DNA from: Pogostemon cablin
Taxonomy: Eukaryota; Streptophyta; Magnoliopsida; Lamiales; Lamiaceae
DNA length: 64,000 nucleotides
Assembly: GCA_023678885.1 (NCBI GenBank)
Contig: CM043013.1
Location: forward strand, 11,688,791 to 11,752,790
Direction of reading: 5' to 3'
Below are positions 22,352-33,047 of the stretch, one piece after another (positions within the stretch are counted from its first letter, which is position 1; the number at the start of each line of letters is the position of its first letter). Position numbers and translations under genes: made by a program. Under the pieces are notes generated by a model. The model saw only the letters and a list, made by a program, of their open reading frames with translations, was not told the DNA's origin and searched no databases.

Positions 22352-22990
22352 TTATTGAGACATATTCATTTCATAAGTTTTAAAAATTCTCATAAGCTGA
22401 ATACGACTCATAGTATAAGTATTTCTAGCTTCTTCTATAGCACAAACTTTACTATTAAATCTCCTAGGAAGTGTACGAAGTGTTTTATTTACTAACCTGG
22501 AATTGGAAATTAGGTCACCAAGTGATTGCAGCTTGTTCACGACTTCATACAGCCTTTATTTATAAGAGTTGATGGTCTCATATTCTCTCATCCTCAAGCT
22601 TTCAAACTTCGTACTCAACAGCCTTGCCTTTGCTCTTTTGACACTTCCTGAACCTTCACAATGTTCCTGTAGTCTTTTCCATGCATCTTTAGCAGATATG
22701 CAGTTCTGAATCAAGTTGAACATCACTGGATCAACCGAAGAGCTTATTGCATTGAGATCTTTATAGTTGTGTGCAGATAGATTTCTCTCCTCGGTAGTCC
22801 ATTTCAGTTTATCTTTGAGAATCTGATCACCATCTCTGTCTTCTTCCGTAGGAGGCATCCATCCAGACAGAATGATCTTCCAAGCTTTATCGTCACATAC
22901 TTTGATGTATGACCTCATTCGACTTTTTCATAAGGCATAATTTATTCCATCAAGAATGGGAGGACGGGTGACGGATGCATAGTAATCAAT
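22352..22990 (-). pseudogene. Copia gag, UBN2 type
   Basis: The minus strand begins near 22980 with PSPVLPFLM out of frame with the rest (a NYALWKSRMRSYIKV context). It continues through DDKAWKIILSGWMPPTEED, SAKDAWKRLQEHCEGSGSVK and LRTLPRRFNSKVCAIEEARN. These are gag-polypeptide (UBN2) hallmarks in Sireviruses. At least two breaks are present. Confidence 0.85.
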
Positions 22991-23040
22991 AATAACTCAA
23001 CACTTAACACCAGGAATCAACACTTAGTATCGTCAAATGT

Positions 23041-23054
23041 TGGCTTTGATACCA
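23041..23054 (-). promoter_or_regulatory. Primer-binding site, tRNA-Met type
   Basis: On the minus strand TGGTATCAAAGCC lies two bases inside the 5' LTR. It matches the usual TGGTATCAGAGC complement of initiator tRNA-Met with one substitution. Confidence 0.85.
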
Positions 23055-23056
23055 CT

Positions 23057-23938
23057 TGTTGGGTGCCCAATTGTGCAAAGTGTATTTTTGGTACGATTTT
23101 GTCCTAAGTGTGGTGACACTTTGAAAAATATTGTATGTATAAGAATGTAACTTGACTAAGTATAGAACAAGTTGTAAATCAGCGGAAGACTTAACACACG
23201 GATTACTCAATCTTTCCACAAACTTTTGCAAGTTTGTGGCGGCCTCATGGCACAAATATCACTATTGGAAAATGTGATTACAAAAATAAACTCTTAGGTG
23301 TGGAAATAATTCTTCCACCCTTCGAATACAAAATCGGATCTAAAATCCAAACACATTCCCAAATGGTAGAACCTAGACTTGTTAGAATCTAAGCCTACTT
23401 CACATGTGGGCTTCCACTGCCTGTGAACAGCGCACACAAAACGTATGAGAATAACAGTAGATAACTGATATTGAACCAAGTATTACAACACCAGTACAAA
23501 CACTATGACAGAAACCTATCTAGGATCTTTTACACTGTATAGTGGGATTGCCTTTTCGATCACTTGACTTGGCAACTAGCAGCTTCCATTTATAGATGGC
23601 TACAGGCTCCAAATGATGAGTGGCCCACGTAGGAGATGTAGATACCACCCATGCAGACTCAAATAACCGCCCACTATGAGAGGTAGTTATTTTTGCCTTC
23701 TAGATCCTTCTAGAGCTTTCGCATCTTTCCAGTTTGCTTCAGGGTCTTCAAGGGCTGCATTTGACTTGGTCTTTGCATCCAACATGTTTAGCACTTCAAT
23801 CGCAACAACCCTGAAAGCAACATTAAACACAACACTAATCGAAACAACAAAATAACGTTAGTGGTTAATAAAACAACTTGTGGAGGACAGGTGTGATTCC
23901 AGTTGTGATGACACTGGTCTCAACACTTCACATCAACA
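23057..23938 (-). repeat. 5' LTR of the Copia element
   Basis: 882 bp, TGTTGGGTGCCC to CACATCAACA on the plus strand. It carries the transcription start region for the minus-strand element. The downstream side faces the primer-binding site. Confidence 0.92.
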
Positions 23939-23943
23939 TTTTC

Positions 23944-24912
23944 AATTTGCTCTTTTATTGTTTAGTTGTAGGAGGGAATGAATTAATTATGCAGTGGGTT
24001 CTGTAGTTCTTTAAAGGTAACTTAGTCTTTTAAATATGTGTATATATAATTTTAGTGTGTATGAATATAAATGGCTATATGTAGTAAAATGGTGGGTGTT
24101 AATATATAATTGCGGCCTTAATAAAACGACAAATTTAGGTCTTGAATTGACAGTTCCATACATTTCAGGTCCTTAATTGATAGAAAAAATAATTCAGACC
24201 CTGGATTTGATAATTTACCCATTTTCAGGCCTTCGATTAAAAATATTCTCAAGTCATCAATTACACGAGAAAATTGCAATATTAGAAAAGTAACTTAGGA
24301 CGATTTGCATTTCTAAGACACTTTATATATTATCGGGCTGGCAATAATAGAATACTAATATTAATTTTCACAATTAAAATATAAATTACGACTGAAAACT
24401 TCAAATTGAGTCCAATTTATCCTTTAATTACAAAAATTAAGATACAATGTTCTATAATTATCACCTCTACACCATAGTATATTAGAAATGCAAACCCCAA
24501 TTTACTATATTGAAATTATAATTTTTCATGTAAGATTGTATTTATTTAATGTAAAATATAGTTTAAATCGGTATCAAGTGCATTTCTCCACATAGATTGT
24601 AAGTGTCTAATCGGCATTCGCTGATCAATTTAGATTGACAATTCTAAGGAGAGGGTAATAAACTTTAAAAGATACAAAAGTGATCACAAATTAAAAGTTA
24701 GTCTAGTACTGTGAATCTTATTTTTAATGTAATCTCTCCCCATTTAAAATGTGTAAAAATAATTACACTCTTAAATATTTTAAATCCTTAAACTAAATAT
24801 TAAAACTTAAGGATATAATAAAACATAAATTAATTGGATTTGCATAACTAATTATAATCTCAATTCACACAAGCGTTTCCTCAAATTTTTAGATATATAA
24901 AATTAATGTTAT
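23944..24912. other. AT-rich spacer with a short repeated phrase
   Basis: At 24110-24270 variants of TTCAGGTCCTTAATTGATA and TTAGGTCTTGAATTGACA recur four times, like the interior of a small DNA element. Otherwise no gene is recognisable. Confidence 0.35.
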
Positions 24913-24920
24913 AATATATC

Positions 24921-26321
24921 TAGGGGTGGCAATTCGTGCTAACGCGTTGGGTTACGTGTCGACACGATAGTAACACGAAACGATAAGGTCAAATCCGAAT
25001 ACGACACGATAAGAATTCGTACTGACACGACACGAACACGAAAAAATGCGGGTCGACACGACACAAAATAACAACACGATAAGAAAATAATAAATAAATT
25101 AAAAAAACATAATTAAAATTTTAAAATCATGAAATACAATCCCATTGTCTACATAAAATAAATATACATGTTTGAGTCAAATTATAACATCTAATTTCAT
25201 TAATTTTACAATCTTTGCCTCAAAATCCAAGCAATTTCATCCTGCATAAATAGATAAAATTAATTAGCATTCAAATTAAAAATGAAATTGCAGGTTTAAA
25301 AAATTTATGCAAAGTAATGAATGCAAAGACTACATGTCAAATAATTATAAAAAGGCATGGGCTATTTCTCCCAAAATAATTTAAGGAAAATCATTTAAAT
25401 AGACTAATAGAGATGCAATCACAATATAACTAAAATGGCAAATAGAAGGGCGTGTTCTTGAATTTCTGAGGATGTTTTCCAAGTTCTGAACCTGTAAGGC
25501 TGTAATGATGTAATTATGTATAACTGATATTTTTCCAAATAATATATCCAGCACAAACTTTCACTTCTTTATCAGAATATGTATTCATTAAGAAGTGAAA
25601 AAAAAACTGATCATTTAGAAACTCACTCAATTTTTCTTAAATCTAAAAACAATCTATGGTATAGGAGCACATTTAGATTCCAACAACAAATACACTTCGT
25701 CTTTAACGTAATTCAATAGTATACATTCCATCAAACTTGTTTTAGTTGTAATTTTTCAGGATGGAAGCTAAAAAAAAATTTTAAAAAAATGAAATTTGAA
25801 CCCAAACCTTCTTTCTCAATAGATGTCTGCGTGAGGGGAGGTAGTCATTGACGTTGAGGCGCAACCGACAATACTAATCGCACAGCAGATGTGGGTGTGG
25901 TGGATAGGTGTGAACAGCAAGAAGAAGAAAGAAGGAGAGAGGCACAACAGATATGGGTGTGGTGGATAGATGCGAACAGCAAGAAGAAAGAAGGAGAGAG
26001 AGAATGAGAGATAGAGTTAAGAAGTAAGAACGGCGGAACTAAGAATCTAAGATAGTAAGATATTATCTAGGGTTTTAATATTTTATTATATATACTAACA
26101 GGTTGTTAACAGGTTACAGGTTATTAACAGGTTAATGGATCATCTGTTAATATTGGTCGTGTTTAACGGGTTGCCACGAACCCGACACGAGACGAAAATT
26201 TTGTATTCTTATCGGGTTGACCCATTAGTGACACGAACCCAATAAGACCAAACACTAACCCGCAGTTATCGTGTCGTGCCCGTGTCGTGCTATCGTGTCA
26301 TGTCGGGAATTGTCACCCCTA
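24921..26321. mobile_element. Non-autonomous hAT element, CACGACACGA motif type
   Basis: It begins TAGGGGTGGCAATTCG and ends GGGAATTGTCACCCCTA. The flanks AATATATC (24913-24920) and AATGTATC (26322-26329) differ at one base, as expected for an old 8-bp duplication. CGACACGA, ACACGAAC and GTGTCGTG phrases crowd both ends. The 1.4-kb interior has a GAAGAAAGAAGGAGAGAG purine-rich patch near 25920-26000 but no transposase. Confidence 0.88.
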
Positions 26322-26456
26322 AATGTATCACATATTCTTATTTTGGAATTGATTATTTAAATTTAGAGTAAATGAAAGATAAAATTTAAAAAGAAAATGT
26401 TATGGTCCACAAATACAAAATAAACACTAAATACAAAATATTAAAATAAAGAATAC

Positions 26457-26640
26457 TACTCCCTCCATCCTAAGAATATATGCACGTATTTGGTGGAAAT
26501 GAATTTAAGAAAAATAACTTTTTATTGTACTAATGTAAAAATGAGGAATATTTTGGGTAATTTAATAGAATAAATTGTATCATATAATTGACTTTGACTA
26601 TATTGTGAGTAAAAAGAATGTGACATTTTTGTAATATTGT
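26457..26640. mobile_element. Truncated Stowaway-like MITE
   Basis: The left end CTCCCTCCATCCTAAGAATA is clear, but no inverted right end is found before the telomere-type repeat. The right boundary is approximate. Confidence 0.4.
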
Positions 26641-26780
26641 AGTATTGTTAGATTATTGATATTGTGTATTGTTTTTATTTTTAGGGTGGGCAAGTGATCG
26701 GTATTTTCTTTATAAAGAGCAGGTGTACTCTACCGTATAGTAATACCGGTGACCAAGTAATAAAATATCAAACTCAAAGG

Positions 26781-26843
26781 TTTAGGATTTAGGGTTTAGG
26801 GTTTAGGGTTTTAGGGTTTAGGGTTTTAGGGTTTAGGGTTTAG
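26781..26843 (+). repeat. Interstitial telomere-type repeat
   Basis: Nine consecutive units of TTTAGGG or TTTTAGGG (one TTTAGGA) precede, without spacer, the truncated Copia LTR. Plant telomeres carry TTTAGGG. Here the array is internal and mixed, so it is not a chromosome end. Confidence 0.9.
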
Positions 26844-27637
26844 AATGTAACTTTACTAAGTATAGAACAAGTTGTAAATCAGTGAAAGACTTAACACATG
26901 GATTACTCAATCTTTCCACAAACTTTTGCAAGTTTGTAGTGGCCTCGTGGCATAAATATCACTATTGGAAAATGTGATTACAAAAATAGACTCTTAGGTG
27001 TGGAAACAATTCTTCCATCCTTTGAATACAAAACCGGATCTAAAATCCAAACACGTTCCCAAATGGCAGAACCTACACTTATTAGAATCTAAGCCTACTT
27101 CACATGTGGACTTCCACTGCCTGTGAACAGCGCACACAAAACGTACAGAAATAACATTAGACAACTGATGTTGAATCAAGTGTTACAACACCAGTACAAA
27201 CACTATGACAGAAACCTATCTAGGATCTTTTACACTGTATAGTGGAATTCTTTTTTATCACTTGACTTGGCAACTAGCAGCTTCCATTTATAGATGGATG
27301 CAGGCTCCAAATGATGAGTGGCCCACATAGGAGATGTAGAAACCACTCATGCAGGCTCAAATAACCGCCTACTTAGAGAGGTAGTTATTTTTGCCTTCTA
27401 GATCCTTCTAGAGCTTCCGGATCTTTCCAGTTTGCTCAAGGGTCTTCAAAGGTCTGCGTTTGACTTGGTCTTTGCATCTAACACGTTCAGCACTTCAACC
27501 GCAACAATCCTAAAAGCAACATTAAGCACAACACCAGTCGAAACAACAAAATAACGTTAGTGATTAATAAAACAATTGGTGGAGGACAGGTGTGATTCCA
27601 GATGTGATGACACTGGTCTCAACACTTCACATCAACA
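26842..27637 (-). mobile_element. Truncated Copia LTR (third copy)
   Basis: It aligns with 23142-23938 of the Copia 5' LTR. The first 85 bases of the plus-strand LTR are missing and replaced by the telomere-type repeat. The other terminus, CACATCAACA, is intact. No PBS, internal region or second LTR accompanies it, so it is a broken solo LTR. Confidence 0.9.
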
Positions 27638-28561
27638 ATTGAAATCCCCAAATTCACTTTCTCATGAACCCCTTATTCTTGCACAATTTCAATCAATCCA
27701 ATAATTAAACTTGCAAATTCATGTTTCACAACCCTAGACATGTTTCAAACATGTTCTCATTCAAAGCCCATGCATGAATTTTGAATTCCAAACCTTCAAT
27801 TGAAAACTAGGGCACAAAAGATCGTACCTGGATTGTTCTTGAGATGAATGGAGTGAATTTGATATGAAGACTTGATAAAACACACCCTAAATCACTCAAC
27901 CTTACCATAATTCAAGAATTTATGGAGAATTTCTCGAAGGATGAAGTATTTTTGAAGTGGAAGCAGCCTTTCGATACATACGAGATGAGGAGGGATTGTG
28001 CAGACTGTTCTGAACTCAAGTTTTTAAATTCTGACTTCGAACACGGCACGGCTCGTTTTAGCTACACAGCCCGTGTTCCTACTCTCGACACGGCTCGTGT
28101 CCTGCACACGCCCTTAGCATGGGCGTGTAGGTGTTTCAGGTGCTAGCGCACGGCCACTTCTTACAGAGTCGTGCACTGTACATGGCTCGTGTTGTTGTTC
28201 ACTACACTAGTCGTGCACAGAACTCGCCTTTATCTTGGGCATGTAGCTACCTCAGATGTTGGCACATGGCCACTTCTTACAGGATCGTGTGCTGCACACG
28301 GGTCGTGCTCTGCATGAACTCTGTTTTCCTGTTTTTGCACTTCAAATACACCTCATACATCCTCATAAACTCATCACAACTATTAACTCAACAATCATGA
28401 CCCAAATAATGGATTAGAATGCACTTCTACACCACCAAACAAACCAAAACGAACCAAACTCATGAGAAAATTTTTAATATTTATCCATTTTTCACAAGAT
28501 AATCTCTCAATCATATTAACATGAAAATCAAGCACACTCAAGTGGTGAGTCACACGATGCA
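27638..28561 (-). repeat. Probable 3' LTR region of the Gypsy element
   Basis: The segment lies directly downstream (minus sense) of polypurine-like sites and ends at CGATGCA. At 28030-28310 it has repeated ACACGGCTCGTGT-type phrases and a GCATGGGCGTGTAGGTGTTTC block shared with 36710-37010. The outer part does not align with the right-hand LTR, and the left boundary is not certain. Confidence 0.5.
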
Positions 28562-28735
28562 CTATTCCCCCAAACTTAAATCAAAACAAGTTGAGAATTA
28601 AAAGTTTGTAAAAAGTGATGAGACTTACCCTTGTAGTTTCCACCAATGATCTTCATAAAATTACCTTGTGATGATGTATGTGCACTCCAAAATTCAATTA
28701 TTGCCACCGCACACTCTTCCCCAAACTTAAATTAA
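28562..28735 (-). promoter_or_regulatory. Two polypurine-tract-like sites of the Gypsy element
   Basis: On the minus strand TTTAAGTTTGGGGGAATAGT (28561-28580) and ATTTAAGTTTGGGGAAGAGT (28712-28731) are near copies about 150 bases apart. AAGTTTGGGG-type tracts are typical of Athila-like elements. The duplication suggests the LTR junction was duplicated. Confidence 0.55.
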
Positions 28736-28923
28736 CACAATTGTTAAATTTAAGTTTTGGACAAAGTGGTGGGACATACATCTTCATTCCTCATCAAGTA
28801 CACCTCGTCTCCTCCATACATATTTTTCTCAATGAGCACATTTCACCTACAAACCAAAAAGACAAAAACTCAATTAAAAACAAAAATAAAAGAAAACCTA
28901 CTCTACTAAGCAATCAAAGAGTT

Positions 28924-29760
28924 TCAAAAAGATAGGGTATCCACATACACTATCTCCTTTTGAGAAGGAGATAGGTAATGCTTCACCCGATGACTATTTA
29001 CAACAAACTCATTATTAGGACCCTTAATCTTCAATGTGTTTCCACTCAACACTTCAAGTACTTCAAATGACCTCATCCATTTAGACTTAAGCTTCCCGGG
29101 AAACAACTTAAGCCTCGAATTTAATACAAGAACCTTGTCTCGGGAGCAAAAGTATTTTCCTTCAATTTTGCATCATGCCACCTTTTCATATTCTCTTTAT
29201 GAATGATGGAATTATCAAATGTTCTTCCTTTAAACTCTTCAAGCTCAACCATTTTCAACAACCTTGCTTGACCACTTTCCCTTTTATCCATGTTAAAGCG
29301 TTTAATAGCCCATAATGCACGGTGCTCCAATTTTACGGGAAGATGACAAGTTTTTTCATAGACCAATTGATACAGTGACACACCAAGGATGCTCTTAAAA
29401 GCCGTTCGATATGCCCATAAGGCATCGTCGAGCTTTTTCAACCAATCCTTCCTCCCTCCATTGATAGTCTTCTCTAAAACCAACTTGATTTGACGGTTTG
29501 AGACCTCCGCCAATCCATTCGCTTGAGGATGGTAAGGTGTAGCAACTCGATGTTTCATTCCATATCTCTTCAATAAACCTTCCATCAATTTATTCACAAA
29601 ATGAGATCCTTCATCACTTACTAATGCAAGCGGAACTCCAAACCTTGTAAAAATATTCCTCTTCAAAAATCTTTGAACACTCAATGCATCATTTGTCTTA
29701 GTGGGGATTGCCTCCACCCACTTCGACACATAGTTCACGGCTAGCAAGATGTACATAAAT
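28924..29760 (-). pseudogene. Gypsy integrase core and C-terminal part
   Basis: The minus strand shows VNYVSKWVEAIPTKTND, FGVPLALVSDEGSHF and TPYHPQANGLAEVSNRQIK, the DDE-core signatures (the second Asp in VSDEGSHF, the Glu in LAEVSNRQ). WAYRTAFK and YQLVYEKTCHLPVKLEH follow. The tail (28924-29106) is a KLKSKWMRSFEVLEV and VNSHRVKHYL segment in another frame, with a break near 29110. Confidence 0.88.
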
Positions 29761-29873
29761 CCTTGAGACGAGGGAAATGGTCACATAAAATCAATGCCCC
29801 ATACATAAAAATTCTCCACATCAATTCTTAAACTCATGGGCATCTCATCTTTCTTCCCTATTCCCCCTACTCT

Positions 29874-30140
29874 TTAGCATCTATAACACTTAGCCACAAA
29901 CTTTTTTACATCTTGAAATATTGTAGGCCAATAGAAACCCGATTGTAATATCTTAGCCCCCATCTTTTGATGACCGGAGTGGCCCCCACACAAAGACGAG
30001 TGACATAACTCAAGAATCCTCACAACTTTTTCATTGGCCACATACCTTCGTAAAACTCCATCATTGCAAATCTCAAACAGAAAATGACTCATCCCATAAG
30101 CTTCCACATAAAATCTTTTCACCGTGTACTCATTGAACAA
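29874..30140 (-). pseudogene. Gypsy integrase zinc-binding (H2C2) domain
   Basis: The minus strand reads LCHSSLCGGHSGHQKMGAKI and FYWPTIFQDVKKFVAKCYRC, the HHCC zinc-binding module that precedes the integrase core. Stops separate it from the core. Confidence 0.85.
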
Positions 30141-30191
30141 CGTAGGCTTAACTCCACAAGCAAGGAAGTTGACATAATCGGCATACCAAGG

Positions 30192-30775
30192 TGTTGGTTG
30201 GATATCAAATAAAGTCCCACATCGGTTAGAAGTGGAAATGGCGATAGGTTTATGCGGACAAGACTCTCCCTAGCATGAGGCCTTTTAGGTGTAATACCCA
30301 GAGTGGTAAAACTGTGTGGGTCAGTGGACGGCCCAAAATGGACAATATCATGCTAGTGGATTGAGTGGGCCTGACTATTCTATAGGGGCCCAGCCCAGCT
30401 CCGTTGGGTTGGATAAACCCAACAAGTGGTATCACAGCCAGGCCCCAGACTTAACCGGGCCGGCCCGGGGTTGGTGGGATGTTAGGACCTCAAACTGGAT
30501 GGTCTAGCTATGGGACCTTGTTTGAGGGAGAAATGTTGGTTGGGTATCAACCAAAGTCCCACATCGGTTAGAAGTGGGGATGGCGATGGATTTATAGTGT
30601 GAAATGGACTCTCCCTAGCATGAGGCATTTTGGGTGTGATACCCAAAGTGGTAAAATCATGTGGGCCAGTGGGCAGCCCAAAGCGGACAATATCATGCTA
30701 GTGGATTGAGTGGGCCTGACTATTCTAGGGACCCACATCAGTCTGACTATATTAGGGGCCGGATAAAACCCAATA
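30192..30775 (+). mobile_element. TRIM element (miniature LTR retrotransposon)
   Basis: Two direct LTR copies, 30192-30424 (233 bp) and 30534-30775 (242 bp), begin TGTTGGTTGG and share TCCCACATCGGTTAGAAGTG. The left LTR ends AACCCAACA; the right one ends CCCAATA, a decayed CA. TGGTATCACAGCC at 30427-30439 matches the tRNA-Met primer site, and TTTGAGGGAGAAA at 30521-30533 is the polypurine tract. The internal region is about 110 bases and non-coding. The 5-bp duplication CAAGG flanks it at 30187-30191 and 30776-30780. It lies in the Gypsy pol region, between RNase H and integrase, opposite in orientation. Confidence 0.93.
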
Positions 30776-30913
30776 CAAGGATGTACATTCACCATAAGAG
30801 TACACACTTGCTCAATCTCAACTTGAAGAATTTTCTCATCCGGGAACTCACCCCAATCGGCTTCATACTCTCATTCTCTCCTCCATTTTCCAATCTAGAC
30901 AAATGATCCGCGA

Positions 30914-31160
30914 TCACATTCTCCACCCCCTTTTATCTTTGATCACTACATCGAATTCTTGCAAAAGTAACACCCAACGGATCAAACGTGATTTAGCATC
31001 TTTCTTACTCATGAGGTATTTTATCGCCGCATGATCCATGTAGACGATAGTTTGTGTGCTAACTAAGTACGGTCGAAACTTTTCAAAAGCATACGCCACC
31101 GCTAAAAATTCCTTCTCCGTTGTAGTGTAGTTAACTTGGCACGAATTCAATGTCTTGGAG
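30914..31160 (-). pseudogene. Gypsy RNase H domain
   Basis: The minus strand shows YTTTEKEFLAVAYAFEKFRP, YMDHAAIKYL and LIRWVLLLQEFD, the standard Ty3-type RNase H after reverse transcriptase. The upstream end is shifted in frame. Confidence 0.88.
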
Positions 31161-31381
31161 GCATAGTAAATAGCTCTAAACTTTTTCTCTCTCGTGCACC
31201 ACTCCTAGGATTGATCACTTGCATCACAATGCAAATCAAACTGTATGTTTCAATCCGGGATAACAAGTATTGGAGTAGAAGTGAGAGCATCCTTTAGCAC
31301 CTGAAATGAAATAAGACATTCTTCATCAAATTTAAATGGACAATCCTTTTCAAGTAGTTTACAAAGTGGTTTAGCAATTTT

Positions 31382-31971
31382 TTAAAAATCTTTGATAAAG
31401 TGTCTATAAAAGCCTACATGGCCTAAGAACAATCTCACCCCCTTCTCACTAGTAGGAGGGGGAAGACGTTCTATGGCTACCACATTTGCCCTATCCACTT
31501 TCAAACCATGCTTCAAAATATGGTGTCCCAAAACTATCCCATCGGTCACCATGAAATGACATTTTTCCCAATATAACACAAGATTCAATTTTTCACACCT
31601 CTGCGATACAATGGTGAGATTAGTCAAGCAAATATCATATGAGGAACCATACACGAAAAAATCATCCATAAACACATCCATGACATTTTCAATTAAACCA
31701 TCAAAGATGCCATCATACAACGTTGAAAAGTGGCAGGAGCATTACATAGACCAAAGGGCATCATTCCGAATGCGAATGTGTCATAGGGGCAAGTAAAAGT
31801 TGTCTTCTCTTGGTCCTCCAGAACAATCAAAATTTGATTATACCCCAAATAACCATCAAGAAAATAATAATACTCGTGTCCTGCAAGTCTATCTAGCATT
31901 TGATCAATGAATGGCAATGGAAGATGATCTTTTCGTGTGTTTTCATTTAATTTACAATAATCCACACACAC
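31382..31971 (-). pseudogene. Gypsy reverse transcriptase
   Basis: Two overlapping minus-strand frames carry VDYCKLNENTRKDHLPLPFI, FGMMPFGLCNAPATFQRCM and the active-site FMDDFFVYG, followed by LGHHILKHGLKVD. The YxDD-type site reads FMDD. A shift near 31700 breaks the domain in the middle. Confidence 0.9.
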
Positions 31972-32288
31972 TCTCCAACCCTGATAGTTTGGGTGGCAAT
32001 TGTTTAATTTGTATCGGATCGAACATTGTCATGCCACCCTTTTTGCCACTATATGTAAAGGACTCACATATGGACTATCACTTATTGGAAAGAAAATTCC
32101 CACATCAAGCCATTTTATACTTTTTTTCTTACCATTTCTTGCATTATAGGGTTCAACCTATGTTGGTTTTGCACACAAGACTTCTCATCATCAATCAAAT
32201 GAATCTTATGCATACATAAAGATGGGCTTATATCTTTCAAGTCTTTTATACTCCAACCAATGGCGGATATATGCTCCCTTAAAACTCT

Positions 32289-32504
32289 TCACAATTTCTC
32301 CAATTCTAAATCATTAAGAGAAGAAGATACAATTAGTGGATATGTTTTATTCTCTTCCAAGTAAGCATACTTCAAATGCTCCAGTAAGAGTTTCAACTCC
32401 TCTTTCTTCTTCTCTTGCACTCCTTCCTTTGGTTTTTCATCAAGTTTCTCCACCTTTGCTTCCTTTGATTCTTCACTTGTGAGTTCCCTAGAAGCATTTA
32501 ACAA
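32289..32504 (-). pseudogene. Gypsy linker between protease and RT
   Basis: A Lys/Glu-rich stretch (EEKTKEE-type composition) followed by LKYAYLEENKTYPLIVSSSL. The latter motif is the usual lead-in to RT in Athila/Tat elements. Confidence 0.7.
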
Positions 32505-32950
32505 TTCAACTCATCAATTATTTCATCATTTTCTACACAACAAGAAGAGGTAGAATTTATAGAGTCAATAGAATAAGAGTGGCATATGATAATTTCCAAA
32601 GGATCTTTAGAATGAAGATAGTGCATATGCTCTTCAACAATGTTGTCCACAACTTCCAATCTTCTACATTCCTCCTTATTCCTAGGATACCTCATAGCCT
32701 CTTTCAATGAAAATATCACCTCTTCCTCATTATCTCTTAAAGTCAACTCTCCTTTCTCCACATCTATCAAAGCCTTTCCCGTGGCAAGAAATAGACATCC
32801 AAGTATCAATGGAACATTTGAATCTTCATCCATGTCTAGTACCATAAAATCAACGGAGAATACAAACTTGCCAACTTTGATCAATACATCTTCCACAATT
32901 CCCTTTGGGTGCATCAAAGACCGATCGGCTAGTTGAAGTGTAACAAACGT
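32498..32950 (-). pseudogene. Gypsy aspartic protease
   Basis: The minus strand shows VEDVLIKVGKFVFSVDFMVL, DMDEDSNVPLILGCLFLATG and ALIDVEKGELTLR. This is the second half of the retropepsin fold (the ILGRPFLAT element, here ILGCLFLAT). The D[TS]G-containing first half lies in the adjacent, frame-broken sequence and is not cleanly read. Confidence 0.75.
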
Positions 32951-33047
32951 CGGTTAATCTCACCAATACCTAACTTCTTAAAATTGACAAAGGCATCAAG
33001 TTGATGCTTGCACCCAAATCACATAAAGATTTGTAGTTCTCATGCTT

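Larger units (their letters stand above)
15030..23938 (-). mobile_element. Sirevirus-like Copia retrotransposon, internally deleted
   Basis: The element is 8.9 kb, read on the minus strand, with LTRs at both ends and the 5-bp target duplication TTTTC at 15025-15029 and 23939-23943. In transcriptional order it has the 5' LTR, a primer-binding site like initiator tRNA-Met, gag (UBN2 type), two zinc knuckles, aspartic protease, the integrase core start, an RNase H tail, a long additional ORF in the envelope position, several polypurine boxes and the 3' LTR. Integrase C-terminus and nearly all reverse transcriptase are missing. Extra ORF plus multiple polypurine boxes is the known Sirevirus arrangement. 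All ORFs carry stops or shifts, and a hAT element sits in the extra ORF. Confidence 0.88.

Noticed and set aside
26781..26843. A real chromosome end
   Set aside because: The repeat is short, mixed with TTTTAGGG, and continues into ordinary DNA on both sides.
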